Made by a program: the position numbers and the translations under genes. From an uncultured Clostridia bacterium (GTDB lineage: Bacteria > Bacillota > Clostridia > Oscillospirales > Oscillospiraceae), in assembly GCA_945864305.1 (NCBI GenBank), contig CAMBAJ010000021.1:1-34422 (forward strand): a DNA stretch of 34,422 bases, read 5' to 3'. The notes under the pieces were generated by a model. That model was not told the DNA's origin. It did not search any database and saw nothing but the letters and a program-made list of their open reading frames with translations. Of this stretch, positions 22,562 to 29,565 are shown one piece after another; positions within the stretch are counted from its first letter, which is position 1, and every line of letters begins with the position of its first letter.

Positions 22562-22795
22562 TCAGCTGAGGAATAAGCGCAAAGCCTGTTCCGCGGGACC
22601 CACCGTCAGTAGTTCACCCCGCACACTGCCGATGGCCACCATGGCCACGGAGACTCCCGCCACCACGCCGGCGCAGGTCCTGCCCTTCACGGTGTCAGTG
22701 GTGATCTGGGCAGCATGCCTCAACGCCGCGCCGGAGATGTCCTGGGTCTCCGCTGGCGGCGGAGTCTGCAATTCTGTCTGCATGCGCTTTTCCAT
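22562..22795 (-). CDS. Possible small protein, unknown
   Basis: 77 aa if it starts at the ATG at 22795; the frame opens further, to a TTG at 22816. The ribosome site is weak. The product (e.g. 'GRTCAGVVAGVSVAMVAIGS' and GELLTVGPAEQALRLFLS) is not recognised; it has one mildly hydrophobic Ala/Val-rich segment. It lies between the dehydrogenase terminator and the antiporter promoter. It could be spurious. Confidence 0.35.
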   Translation of the reverse strand: MEKRMQTELQTPPPAETQDISGAALRHAAQITTDTVKGRTCAGVVAGVSVAMVAIGSVRGELLTVGPAEQALRLFLS

Positions 22796-22921
22796 AGGGT
22801 TGCCGGTCTCTTCCAATGTGAAAACGATTTTGGCGAAGAGTAGAATATCTGATAAAATCCCCCCTGGAAGATGGTACGAAAACCAGCTATTTATCCGCTT
22901 TTTGCGTCCCGAAACAGCTGT

Positions 22922-22955
22922 GAAAAAAGCCCGGTGAGCGTTTGCTCACCGGGCT
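22922..22955 (-). terminator. Intrinsic terminator of the dehydrogenase gene
   Basis: A 12-bp perfect stem (22928-22939 with 22944-22955, loop GTTT) followed on the minus strand by TTTTTT. Confidence 0.9.
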
Positions 22956-22970
22956 GAATGCCGGATTGAA

Positions 22971-23918
22971 TCAGATTTCCTTCAGGTGCTCCATGTTCTT
23001 GCGGACACCCTCGCAGCAGGCGTGGAACTTGGCCTTCTCCTCGTCGGTAAGAGGCAGCTCAATGACCTGCTCCACACCGTTCTTGCCGATCAGGCAGGGC
23101 ACGCCTACGAACAGGCCGCTCTCACTGTACTCGCCGCAGAGCTCGGCGCTGGCGGGCATGATGGCCTTCTCGTCGTGGAGGACGATGTGGACCATGCGGG
23201 CCGCGGTGGTGGCAATGCCGTACTCGGTGCAGAACTTGCCGGCAAAGGTCACCCAGCCGCCGCCGATGGACTCCTTCTGCAGGGCGTCCCGGTCAAAGCG
23301 GAACCGCTCGTCGGTCTTGGCCCACTCGTCCAGAGGCATGCCCCGGAAGCTGACGCAGGACCAGGGCGCAAACTGGTCGTTGCCGTGCTCACCCATCATA
23401 TAGCAGGTGATGGACTTGTGGTCGACGCCGGTCTGGCGGGCCAGAGCGGACAGCAGGCGGGAGGTGTCCAGACCGGTGCCGGTGCCGAAGACCCGGCCTT
23501 TGGGCAGCCCCAGACCCAGGGCCAACTCCCGGGTGACGATGTCACAGGGATTGGTGATGTTCACCAGCACGCCGTCAAAGCCGCTGGCCTTGATCTTGTC
23601 CACATAGCCCCGGACGGCGGGGATGGTGAAGTCCATCTCCGTCAGGCGGTTGTGCGTACCCCGCAGCAGGTCGATCTTGCCCACGCTGTTGACGATAACA
23701 TCGCAGTCGCCCAGGTCGGCAAAGTCGCCGGCGTTGACGGTGATGCGGTGGGGCAGATACGCGGCGGCGTCCCGTAGATCCTGGACCTCGCTGGCCACCT
23801 TCTGCTCATTCATATCCACCAGGACCAGTTCGTCCGCAATGCCCTGAACAGCCAGGGAATACGCCACATGGGCGCCCACGTGGCCCAGGCCGATGATACC
23901 AACTTTTCTCGTTTTCAT
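22971..23918 (-). CDS. L-2-hydroxyacid dehydrogenase of the LDH/MDH family
   Basis: 315 aa; ATG at 23918 after GGAGGGA. The NAD-binding motif is VGIIGLGHVGAHVAY, ITNPCDIVT follows, and the catalytic His motif is GEHGNDQFAPWS. The substrate loop reads SVGKIDLLRGTHNRL. True L-lactate dehydrogenases have Gln and malate dehydrogenases Arg in a P-Q/R-KPG loop, and neither is present. The loop and the following segments (GEHGNxQFxxWS; P.LIG..GV) resemble L-2-hydroxyisocaproate dehydrogenase, so a branched or larger 2-hydroxyacid is as likely as lactate. It follows the LctP permease gene by 96 bp and has a possible promoter of its own. Confidence 0.85.
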   Translation of the reverse strand: MKTRKVGIIGLGHVGAHVAYSLAVQGIADELVLVDMNEQKVASEVQDLRDAAAYLPHRITVNAGDFADLGDCDVIVNSVGKIDLLRGTHNRLTEMDFTIPAVRGYVDKIKASGFDGVLVNITNPCDIVTRELALGLGLPKGRVFGTGTGLDTSRLLSALARQTGVDHKSITCYMMGEHGNDQFAPWSCVSFRGMPLDEWAKTDERFRFDRDALQKESIGGGWVTFAGKFCTEYGIATTAARMVHIVLHDEKAIMPASAELCGEYSESGLFVGVPCLIGKNGVEQVIELPLTDEEKAKFHACCEGVRKNMEHLKEI

Positions 23919-23958
23919 ATGGAATCCCTCCGTAATTTTTGGAAAATCAACAGTTCTC

Positions 23959-23987
23959 AACATAGCACGTCTCCCCGGAGAATGCAA
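23959..23987 (-). promoter_or_regulatory. Possible internal promoter before the dehydrogenase
   Basis: Minus strand: TTGCAT (23982-23987), 17 bases, TATGTT (23959-23964). Confidence 0.5.
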
Positions 23988-24001
23988 GGTCTCTCCGGGG
24001 A
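23972..24001. promoter_or_regulatory. Inverted repeat across the -35, operator or hairpin
   Basis: TCCCCGGAGA (23972-23981) and TCTCCGGGGA (23992-24001) are perfect 10-bp arms with a 10-base spacer that contains the -35. There is no T-run, so it is not a standard terminator. It may be a regulator site or an intercistronic RNA hairpin. It does not match the Rex consensus. Confidence 0.5.
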
Positions 24002-24014
24002 AACTGCGTTTTAT

Positions 24015-25562
24015 TTACAGGCCGAAATTGGGAAAAAGGACCAGGGTATACAGCATGCACAGCACCATGTACACGGCCAGGATGATGACAAATGCCACCA
24101 GGGTCTTCTTCATGACCTTGCTCTCATTGCCCACCTCGCCGACGGTGGCGCAGGCAGCCACGGTGTTGTTGGGGCAGATCAGGTTGCCCAGAGAGGCACC
24201 GGCGTTCTGACCGGCGAACACGGTGATGGGATTCATGCCCAGAGCCGTGGCAGCCTCAGTGTGCATGCCGGCGAACATGATGTTGGAGCCCAGGCCAGTG
24301 CCGGTGATGAAGGAACCCAGAGAGCCGATCAGGACAGCGGCGGCGGGATACAGCGTACCGGCCAGTGCGGCGATATCGCCGGCGATGAGGCTCATCATGC
24401 CGGTAGTGCTGGACTGCATGACATAGGCCATCACCAGCAGACTGCCCATGGTGATCATAACAGGCAATACATTGTTGCCGGTCATGCGGAAAATTTCAAA
24501 CAGTTCGTCCTTCTTCACCTTCAGCGTGGCAGCGCCCAACAGGCCGCAGAGGAAAATGACGCAGTCCACCCAGAAGATGTATCCGAAGGTGCACAGAAAG
24601 CCGAAGCCGGTCTCGGGCCAGATGGCGGGCACGCCGTACCGGATCAGGGGCAGCAGGATCAGCATGTAGATATAGGGAGACATGGCCCGGAACGCGCCGT
24701 AGTTCCGTCTGGCGTTCTCAGGATGATGGTACTTGAATTCCTCAGGGGTCTTGATGGGGACCACTTTGACAAACAGCACGCTGAGGATGATGGAAATGAG
24801 GCCGGTGCCCATGGAGGTGACCTCGGGACCGACGAAGTTGCTCAGCAGGAACATGACGGTGCCGGTGGTGACGCCGGCGTAGCACAGATAGGGAATGATC
24901 CCCTTATAGCCCTTGCGGCCGAAGGCCAGGCCCACCATGATGAAGGGGATGATAAGGGCACCGAACATATGGATACGGCCCACCATAGCGGAGTTCAGGG
25001 CGTTGGTGGAGATACCTGCCTCTACCAGGGCCGCGCCGCCGTTGATGGTGGTCAGGCCCGCGCCGCCCCAGGAACAGGGTGTGGCGTCGCCCAGCAGGGC
25101 CACGGCGATGGCGGTGATGGGATCAAAGCCCAGAGCCACCAGGAAGGGGGCAGCAATGGCGGCAGGTGCGCCGGCACCGGCGGCACCCTCCAGGAAGATG
25201 GGGACCATCATGCCCACGATGATCAGCTGGACACGGCGGTCCTGGCCGCTGACCTGAGCCACGGTGTTCTTCACATCCTCGATAGCGCCGGTGCGCTTTA
25301 GGGTGTTCAGAATCACGAAGGCGCCGAAGACCATGAACACGATTTTCAGGCCCTCCTTGATACCCTTCCACAGCAGGGCATCCACCACCGCGACATTCTC
25401 CTTGAATGCCAGACCATTGATGTTAAAGTAGGTAAACGCCAGGAACATGGTCCAGATCAGGGCCACAGGTGCGACTTTCATGGCCGGTTTTTTCATGACC
25501 AGGATGCCCGCCAGCACCACGACGATGGGGCTGACCGCGAGTAAGAAGTTTAAGAATTCCAT
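24015..25562 (-). CDS. lctP: LctP family lactate permease
   Basis: 515 aa from the ATG at 25562, which lies eight bases after GAGAGG; an ATG two codons earlier (25568) is only two bases from it. About 13 hydrophobic segments. Family motifs include 'FLEGAAGAGAPAAIAAPFLV', 'ALLGDATPCSWGGAGLTT', GSFITGTGLGSNIMFAGM and GQNAGASLGNLICPNNTVAA. LctP/LldP proteins are proton-coupled L-lactate (or glycolate) carriers. The next gene encodes an L-2-hydroxyacid dehydrogenase, so the pair probably imports or exports a 2-hydroxyacid and interconverts it with the 2-oxoacid. The promoter lies inside the upstream terminator. Confidence 0.93.
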   Translation of the reverse strand: MEFLNFLLAVSPIVVVLAGILVMKKPAMKVAPVALIWTMFLAFTYFNINGLAFKENVAVVDALLWKGIKEGLKIVFMVFGAFVILNTLKRTGAIEDVKNTVAQVSGQDRRVQLIIVGMMVPIFLEGAAGAGAPAAIAAPFLVALGFDPITAIAVALLGDATPCSWGGAGLTTINGGAALVEAGISTNALNSAMVGRIHMFGALIIPFIMVGLAFGRKGYKGIIPYLCYAGVTTGTVMFLLSNFVGPEVTSMGTGLISIILSVLFVKVVPIKTPEEFKYHHPENARRNYGAFRAMSPYIYMLILLPLIRYGVPAIWPETGFGFLCTFGYIFWVDCVIFLCGLLGAATLKVKKDELFEIFRMTGNNVLPVMITMGSLLVMAYVMQSSTTGMMSLIAGDIAALAGTLYPAAAVLIGSLGSFITGTGLGSNIMFAGMHTEAATALGMNPITVFAGQNAGASLGNLICPNNTVAACATVGEVGNESKVMKKTLVAFVIILAVYMVLCMLYTLVLFPNFGL

Positions 25563-25590
25563 TTTCATGACCTCTCTTAACTGAACTTGC

Positions 25591-25620
25591 TTTATACAAA
25601 AAGAGAGGGGCCCCGTCCAA
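25591..25620 (-). promoter_or_regulatory. lctP promoter overlapping a terminator
   Basis: Minus strand: TTGGAC (25615-25620), 18 bases, TATAAA (25591-25596). The -35 lies in the loop and arm of the terminator of the upstream gene. Confidence 0.6.
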
Positions 25621-25636
25621 AAGACGGAGCCCCTCT
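25597..25636 (-). terminator. Intrinsic terminator of the 80-aa gene
   Basis: A 14-bp stem with one mismatch (25604-25617 with 25623-25636), followed on the minus strand by TCTTTTTG. Confidence 0.85.
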
Positions 25637-25656
25637 TCTTCGTATACGTGATGACG

Positions 25657-25899
25657 TTACGCGAAGGTGGTGTCTTTCAGACGGCAGTGTGTTGTACGCA
25701 AGGCCAGCAGAACCAGCAGAGATACCAGAATCAAGGGCAGGCAAATCAGGCCCAGCAGGTTCAGCAACGCAACAAAAATGGACGCCAGCAGAATGGCGTC
25801 CAGAATCAAAGCAATATGCATATTGGCGCAGGCGGAGCGATCCGCAGCATGGCACGCTGCGGCAGTCATGGCGGTATTCATTGCAGAAAAGCGTCTCAT
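25657..25899 (-). CDS. Small single-span membrane protein, unknown
   Basis: 80 aa; ATG at 25899 with an AGGGAG box, preferred over a longer frame to 25974 which would include the promoter. An Ala/Cys-rich N-terminal half (AMTAAACHAADRSACANMHI) is followed by two adjacent hydrophobic segments (IALILDAILLASIFVALLNL and LPLILVSLLVLLALRTT). I do not recognise it. It has a good promoter and terminator, so it is probably a real one-gene unit. Confidence 0.65.
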   Translation of the reverse strand: MRRFSAMNTAMTAAACHAADRSACANMHIALILDAILLASIFVALLNLLGLICLPLILVSLLVLLALRTTHCRLKDTTFA

Positions 25900-25942
25900 G
25901 ACCGGCACTCCCTTCCAAATCCCACATTGGATTTCTATAAAA

Positions 25943-25971
25943 ACTTTACGGTAGTTTTTTTTAAAAGTCAA
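25943..25971 (-). promoter_or_regulatory. Sigma-A promoter of the 80-aa gene
   Basis: Minus strand: TTGACT (25966-25971), 17 bases, TAAAGT (25943-25948). Confidence 0.6.
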
Positions 25972-26049
25972 CAACGTCTTTTAGTAAATTGTCATTTTTG
26001 TCAAACAAGCAAAAGGTTTATGCGATTATTTCTGCACCTTTTGTCTGTA

Positions 26050-26111
26050 TTGTGCAAAAAAGAGGGCAGAAACGCCGATTTTTTTCCTTCAGCGTTGTCT
26101 GCTCTCTTTTT
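26050..26111 (-). terminator. Intrinsic terminator of thiE-thiD
   Basis: A long imperfect stem (26056-26075 with 26092-26111) with A/T-rich ends gives TTTTTT on the minus strand after thiD. The T-run on the other side could also stop plus-strand transcripts. Confidence 0.8.
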
Positions 26112-26137
26112 GGTATGTCATATCTCTTTTGCGTGGC

Positions 26138-26944
26138 TCACCGGGCCTCGATCCGGTACTCGGGCCTGATGTCAAAGGCGTGGTCCATGGGGCCGGAGCC
26201 GTGGCCCAGGTCCAGCATGGCGGCCAGCGCCCCGGAGATGTAGGCCTTGGCCTTCTCCACGGACTCGTCCAGCCCGTAGCCCTTGGCCAGGTTGGAGGCG
26301 ATGGCGCTGGAGAGGGTGCAACCGGTGCCGTGGGTGTTGGGATTGGCGATGCGGCGGCCCTTGAACCAGCGGCCCGCGCCGTCCTTCCACAGCAGGTCAT
26401 TGGCGTCGTTCAGGTCGTGGCCGCCCTTGCAGAGCACGGCGCAGCCGTAGGTCTCGCTGATGGTCCGGGCGGCGGTCTCCATATCCGCCGGGCTTTCGAT
26501 CTTCATGCCCGCCAGGATTTCCGCCTCCGGGATATTGGGGGTCAGGACCTCCGCCAGGGGCAGGAGCTTTTCCTTCAGGGTGTCGATGGCGTCGTCCTCC
26601 AGGAGCTTGGCGCCGGAGGTAGCCACCATCACGGGGTCCACCACGACGTGCTTCGCGCCGTAGGCCTTCAGCTTCTCCGCGATGACGGTGATGAGCTCCG
26701 CCGAGGAGACCATGCCGATCTTCACGGCGTCGGGGAAGATGTCGGTAAAGATGGCGTCCAGTTCCTTTTCCAGGAAGTCGGGGGTGGCATTCAGGATGCC
26801 GGTGACGCCGGTGGTGTTCTGGGCGGTCAGGGCCGTGATGGCGCTCATGGCGAACACGCCGTTCATGGTCATGGTCTTGATATCCGCCTGGATGCCGGCG
26901 CCTCCGCTGGAGTCGCTTCCAGCGATCGTCAATGCTGTTCTCAT
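26138..26944 (-). CDS. thiD: Hydroxymethylpyrimidine/phosphomethylpyrimidine kinase
   Basis: 268 aa; ATG after AAGGAG. Ribokinase-like fold: TIAGSDSSGGAGIQADIKT at the start (substrate site), VVVDPVMVATSGAKLL, TPNIPEAEILAG, VLCKGGHD and the anion-hole motif HGTGCTLSSAIASNLA. It phosphorylates HMP and then HMP phosphate to give the pyrimidine diphosphate used by ThiE. It follows thiE (copy 1) by 123 bp, in a unit headed by a TPP riboswitch. A GC-rich hairpin (26982-26989 with 27005-27012) lies in that gap, without a T-run. Length is typical. Confidence 0.96.
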   Translation of the reverse strand: MRTALTIAGSDSSGGAGIQADIKTMTMNGVFAMSAITALTAQNTTGVTGILNATPDFLEKELDAIFTDIFPDAVKIGMVSSAELITVIAEKLKAYGAKHVVVDPVMVATSGAKLLEDDAIDTLKEKLLPLAEVLTPNIPEAEILAGMKIESPADMETAARTISETYGCAVLCKGGHDLNDANDLLWKDGAGRWFKGRRIANPNTHGTGCTLSSAIASNLAKGYGLDESVEKAKAYISGALAAMLDLGHGSGPMDHAFDIRPEYRIEAR

Positions 26945-26981
26945 GGTATCTGTCTCCTTTTTTGCATTGAAGTTTTATAAC

Positions 26982-27012
26982 GCGGCGGAAGGTGGTGCCC
27001 CCAGTCCGCCGC
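26982..27012 (-). repeat. Hairpin in the thiE-thiD gap
   Basis: GCGGCGGA (26982-26989) pairs with TCCGCCGC (27005-27012). There is no T-run. Probably an intercistronic RNA structure. Confidence 0.4.
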
Positions 27013-27067
27013 GGGGTTCATGATATCGTTCAGCGTTCCGTCCAGTTCAAAACGGCGCTCCGGAGGC

Positions 27068-27709
27068 TCATTTCGCGATCTCCTCGCTGAGGCGCAGCAT
27101 CTCTTCCGCCGCGGCCTTCACGTCCTTTTGGGCGAACAGGGCGGAGACCACCGCCACGCCGTCCAGGCCGCAGCCCGCCAGCTCCAGCACATTGTCCCGG
27201 CTGATGCCGCCGATGGCCACCACGGGGATGTCCACCGCCGCCGTCACTGCCCGGATGGTCTCTCTGGAGATTGGCTTGGCGTCGGTCTTGGTGCCGGTGA
27301 CGAAAGCCGCGCCGGTGCCCAGATAGTCGGCCCCCGCCGCCTGGGCCGCCAGGGCCTCCTCCACGTTGTGGGCGGAGACGCCGATGATTCTGTCCGGCCC
27401 CAGCAGAGCCCGGGCCCGTCCGGCCTCCAGGTCCTCCTGGCCCACGTGGACGCCGTCGGCGCTGGTCCTGACGGCGATCTCCACATTGTCGTTGATGATG
27501 CTGATGACGCCCTTTCTCCGGCACAGCGCCACGAACCGCTCCGCCTCCTTCAAAAAAGCGTCCTCATCCAGGTGCTTTTCCCGCAGCTGGACGATGGTGG
27601 CGCCGCCGTCGATGGCCGCCTCCACCTGGGCCAGAAAATCGTCCTCGTCCGCCGCCCAGGCCCGGTCCGTCACGGCGTACAGCCGCATCTGTTTGCTCTC
27701 GATCTTCAA
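27068..27709 (-). CDS. thiE: Thiamine-phosphate synthase, copy 1
   Basis: 213 aa from a TTG at 27709, chosen because GGGAGG lies eight bases upstream; a GTG at 27745 opens the same frame but lies in the terminator stem of the riboswitch. TIM barrel with ThiE motifs: LYAVTDR, TIVQLREKHLDED, IINDNVEIA, ADGVHVGQEDLE, IGVSAHNVEEA, GTGAAFVTGTK and PVVAIGGI. It joins HMP diphosphate and thiazole phosphate to thiamine phosphate. First gene after TPP riboswitch 2, with thiD next. A second copy lies at 28903-29565 with only moderate similarity, so the two are not a recent duplication. Confidence 0.94.
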   Translation of the reverse strand: MKIESKQMRLYAVTDRAWAADEDDFLAQVEAAIDGGATIVQLREKHLDEDAFLKEAERFVALCRRKGVISIINDNVEIAVRTSADGVHVGQEDLEAGRARALLGPDRIIGVSAHNVEEALAAQAAGADYLGTGAAFVTGTKTDAKPISRETIRAVTAAVDIPVVAIGGISRDNVLELAGCGLDGVAVVSALFAQKDVKAAAEEMLRLSEEIAK

Positions 27710-27728
27710 ATCCAGTTCCTCCCGCAAA

Positions 27729-27767
27729 GAAAAATCCGCAGACACACCAAGCCAGGTCCGTCTGCGG
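27729..27767 (-). terminator. TPP riboswitch 2 terminator
   Basis: CCGCAGAC (27736-27743) pairs with GTCTGCGG (27760-27767), followed on the minus strand by ATTTTTC. Together with the aptamer it forms a transcription-termination switch. Confidence 0.8.
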
Positions 27768-27779
27768 CGAAACGCGTAT

Positions 27780-27857
27780 CTTCCCTACGTTGGCATGATC
27801 CAAATCAGGTAAAGGGTCGAAGCATCTGCTTCCTCTCAGCCCGCAGGCTCCCCGTTT
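27780..27857 (-). ncRNA. TPP riboswitch 2 (thiE-thiD)
   Basis: Minus strand: GGGGAGCC, CTGAGAGGAAGC, ACCCTTTACCTGAT, GGATCATGCC and CGTAGGGAAG in order, the conserved TPP (THI element) segments. It heads thiE copy 1 and thiD. Confidence 0.95.
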
Positions 27858-27864
27858 TGCCTGT

Positions 27865-27893
27865 ATTGTACGCCACTTTTCTCCGCAATGCAA
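27865..27893 (-). promoter_or_regulatory. Promoter of TPP riboswitch 2 unit
   Basis: Minus strand: TTGCAT (27888-27893), 17 bases, TACAAT (27865-27870). Confidence 0.75.
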
Positions 27894-27923
27894 CCCTCCC
27901 GGGCCTGATTGGTCCGGGAGGGT
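27893..27923. repeat. Hairpin after the thiamine-binding protein gene
   Basis: ACCCTCCCGG (27893-27902) pairs with CCGGGAGGGT (27914-27923). There is no T-run on the minus strand. It is the likely end of the long thi unit but a weak terminator, so read-through into the thiE-thiD riboswitch is possible. Confidence 0.45.
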
Positions 27924-27934
27924 CGGGAAAATCC

Positions 27935-28237
27935 TTATTTCTGGTGATATTTGGAGATCTTCCGGTCGATCGTCAGGACCTCGCCCTGGGGCTCGTAGTC
28001 CACCTTGATGTAGGTGCAGACCTCCGGCGCGCCGGCCCGGGCCGCCACCTTCTGGCACTCCTTGGCAATGTCCATCAGCTGGTCGATGTCTTCGCCCTCG
28101 ATGGCCGTCTCAAAGGGGCCCACCTCATACCGCAGACCCGTGCTCTGGATGTAGGCGATGACCTCGTCCACGATGCGGATCAGCTCCTCCTTGTCGCCCA
28201 CCTGGGGCAGGACCTGAATGGCAATGCTGGCTTTCAT
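27935..28237 (-). CDS. MTH1187-type thiamine-binding protein
   Basis: 100 aa; ATG after AGGAGGAA. Small ferredoxin-like fold: ASIAIQVLPQVGD, YIQSTGLRYEVGPFETAIEG, DIDQLMDIAKECQKVAARAG and EVCTYIKVDYEP. This is the UPF0045/MTH1187/YqgV family, whose members bind thiamine or its HMP part. It lies 16 bp after the HAD gene and is last in the riboswitch 1 unit. A cytoplasmic carrier, buffer or sensor of thiamine or HMP is likely. Confidence 0.88.
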   Translation of the reverse strand: MKASIAIQVLPQVGDKEELIRIVDEVIAYIQSTGLRYEVGPFETAIEGEDIDQLMDIAKECQKVAARAGAPEVCTYIKVDYEPQGEVLTIDRKISKYHQK

Positions 28238-28253
28238 GCTTCGTTCCTCCTGT

Positions 28254-28910
28254 TCAAATTTTCATCCGTTCCGCCGCCGCGCTCCAGTCCCGGACGGTCT
28301 CGTCCGCCAGGGCGGTCAGTTCGTTCCAGTGTCCGTCGCCGCTGGCGTCATAGACGCCCACGGTGTAAAAGCCCGCGTCCTTGGCCGTCCGGGCGGCAAA
28401 CAGGGCGTCCTCAAAGGCGGCGGTCTCCGCCGGAGCGGAACCCAGCCGCCGGGCCGCCTCGAAAAACACGTCCGGCTTGTCCTTGCCGGCGGCCACCTCG
28501 TCGCAGCTGAGGAGGAACGCGAAGTCCTCCAGCACTCCCAGCCGCTCCAGGCAGGCCCGGGCCAGGGGCTCCGGCGTGGCGGTGGCCACGCACATTTTCG
28601 TCCCCCGGGCTTTCAGGGCGGCCAAATAGTCCGCCGCGCCGGGCTTCAGGGGAATGTCGGAGCGGTAGTGCTCGTCCATGACGGCGTTCATCTCCGCCTC
28701 CACGGTCTCCGGCGTGCCGGGCAGGCCGAAGGTCTCGATAAACAGGGCGGAAGACTCCGCCATGGTCATGGCCTTGATGCGTTCCAGCACCTCGTCCACA
28801 CCCTCGGTGACGCCCCGGGAGGCCAGATACTCCCGGCCCAGCCGCTGCCAGTAGACCATGGAGTCCACCAGCGTGCCGTCCATGTCGAAGATGGCGAACC
28901 GTTTATCCAT
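28254..28910 (-). CDS. HAD family phosphatase in the thiamine unit
   Basis: 218 aa from the ATG at 28910, overlapping the end of thiE copy 2 by eight bases. HAD motifs: DMDGTLVDSM (the Asp nucleophile region; FDMDGTLVDS), VATATPEPLA (motif II Thr), a Lys in GKDKPDVFF and EDALFAA for the acidic motif. The cap is alpha-helical, as in beta-phosphoglucomutase-like members. Its substrate is unknown; its place between thiE and a thiamine-binding protein suggests dephosphorylation of a thiamine intermediate such as thiamine phosphate, or housecleaning of a by-product. Confidence 0.9.
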   Translation of the reverse strand: MDKRFAIFDMDGTLVDSMVYWQRLGREYLASRGVTEGVDEVLERIKAMTMAESSALFIETFGLPGTPETVEAEMNAVMDEHYRSDIPLKPGAADYLAALKARGTKMCVATATPEPLARACLERLGVLEDFAFLLSCDEVAAGKDKPDVFFEAARRLGSAPAETAAFEDALFAARTAKDAGFYTVGVYDASGDGHWNELTALADETVRDWSAAAERMKI

Positions 28911-29565
28911 GGGCGGCCACCATCTGCGCCGACAGCTTCCGCAGCTCCGACGTGGCCCGGCCGGGGTCTTCGGCCCCAAAGATGGCGGACACCACCGCCA
29001 CGCCATCCACGCCGCTGCCGGAGAGCTGGAGGATGTTCCCGGCGTTGATGCCGCCGATGGCCACCACCGGGATGGACACGGACCGGCTAATGCTCCGCAG
29101 CTCCTCCACGCCCATGGCCCGGGTGACTTTCTTGGTGCTGGTGTCGAACACCGCGCCCACGCCGATGTAGTCCGCCCCGGCCCTCTCGGCGGCCACGGCC
29201 TCCTCCACCGTTCCGGCGGAGATGCCGAGGATTTTATCCGGCCCGATCATGGCCCGGATGTCCCGGCCCCTGATGTCGCTCTGGCCCACGTGGACGCCGT
29301 CGGCGTCACATTGCAGGGCGATCTCCACGCTGTCGTTCACCACAAAGGGCACGCGGTACGTTTTGCACAGGGCCTTCAGCTTCTCGGACTCCTCCTCGAA
29401 GCGCTCCTCGTCCAGGTCCTTTTCCCGGATCTGCAGGAAAGTGGCGCCGTTTTGCAGCACCGACTCCGCCACGGACACCAGGCTCTCGCCCTCTTTCAGC
29501 CACATCCGGTCCGTCACCGCGTAGAGCAGCATGGACGCCCGGATCTCATCCCTCGTAAAGCTCAC
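28903..29565 (-). CDS. thiE: Thiamine-phosphate synthase, copy 2
   Basis: 220 aa from the GTG at 29565, which sits eight bases after a GGAGG; a GTG three codons earlier overlaps that box. ThiE motifs: LYAVTDRMW, FLQIREKDLDEE, VVNDSVEIAL, DGVHVGQSD, GISAGTVEEA, GVGAVFDTSTK and PVVAIGGI. It makes thiamine phosphate from HMP diphosphate and thiazole phosphate. It overlaps thiM copy 1 by 20 bp and the HAD gene by 8 bp, a tightly coupled unit. Compared with copy 1, LREK is IREK and HNVEEA is GTVEEA, so they are diverged paralogues or have separate origins. Confidence 0.94.
   Translation of the reverse strand: MSFTRDEIRASMLLYAVTDRMWLKEGESLVSVAESVLQNGATFLQIREKDLDEERFEEESEKLKALCKTYRVPFVVNDSVEIALQCDADGVHVGQSDIRGRDIRAMIGPDKILGISAGTVEEAVAAERAGADYIGVGAVFDTSTKKVTRAMGVEELRSISRSVSIPVVAIGGINAGNILQLSGSGVDGVAVVSAIFGAEDPGRATSELRKLSAQMVAAHG

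Noticed and set aside
23972-24001. Rex operator before the dehydrogenase
   Set aside because: The dyad is GC-rich (TCCCCGGAGA) and does not fit the TTGTGAAN4TTCACAA-type Rex site.
23868-25301. 477-codon plus-strand frame across lctP and the dehydrogenase
   Set aside because: Gln/His/Asp/Gly-rich composition typical of an antisense shadow; lctP and the dehydrogenase have full family motifs on the other strand.
27020-28510. 496-codon plus-strand frame across the thi genes
   Set aside because: It lies antisense to thiE, a TPP riboswitch, the thiamine-binding gene and the HAD gene and resembles no protein.
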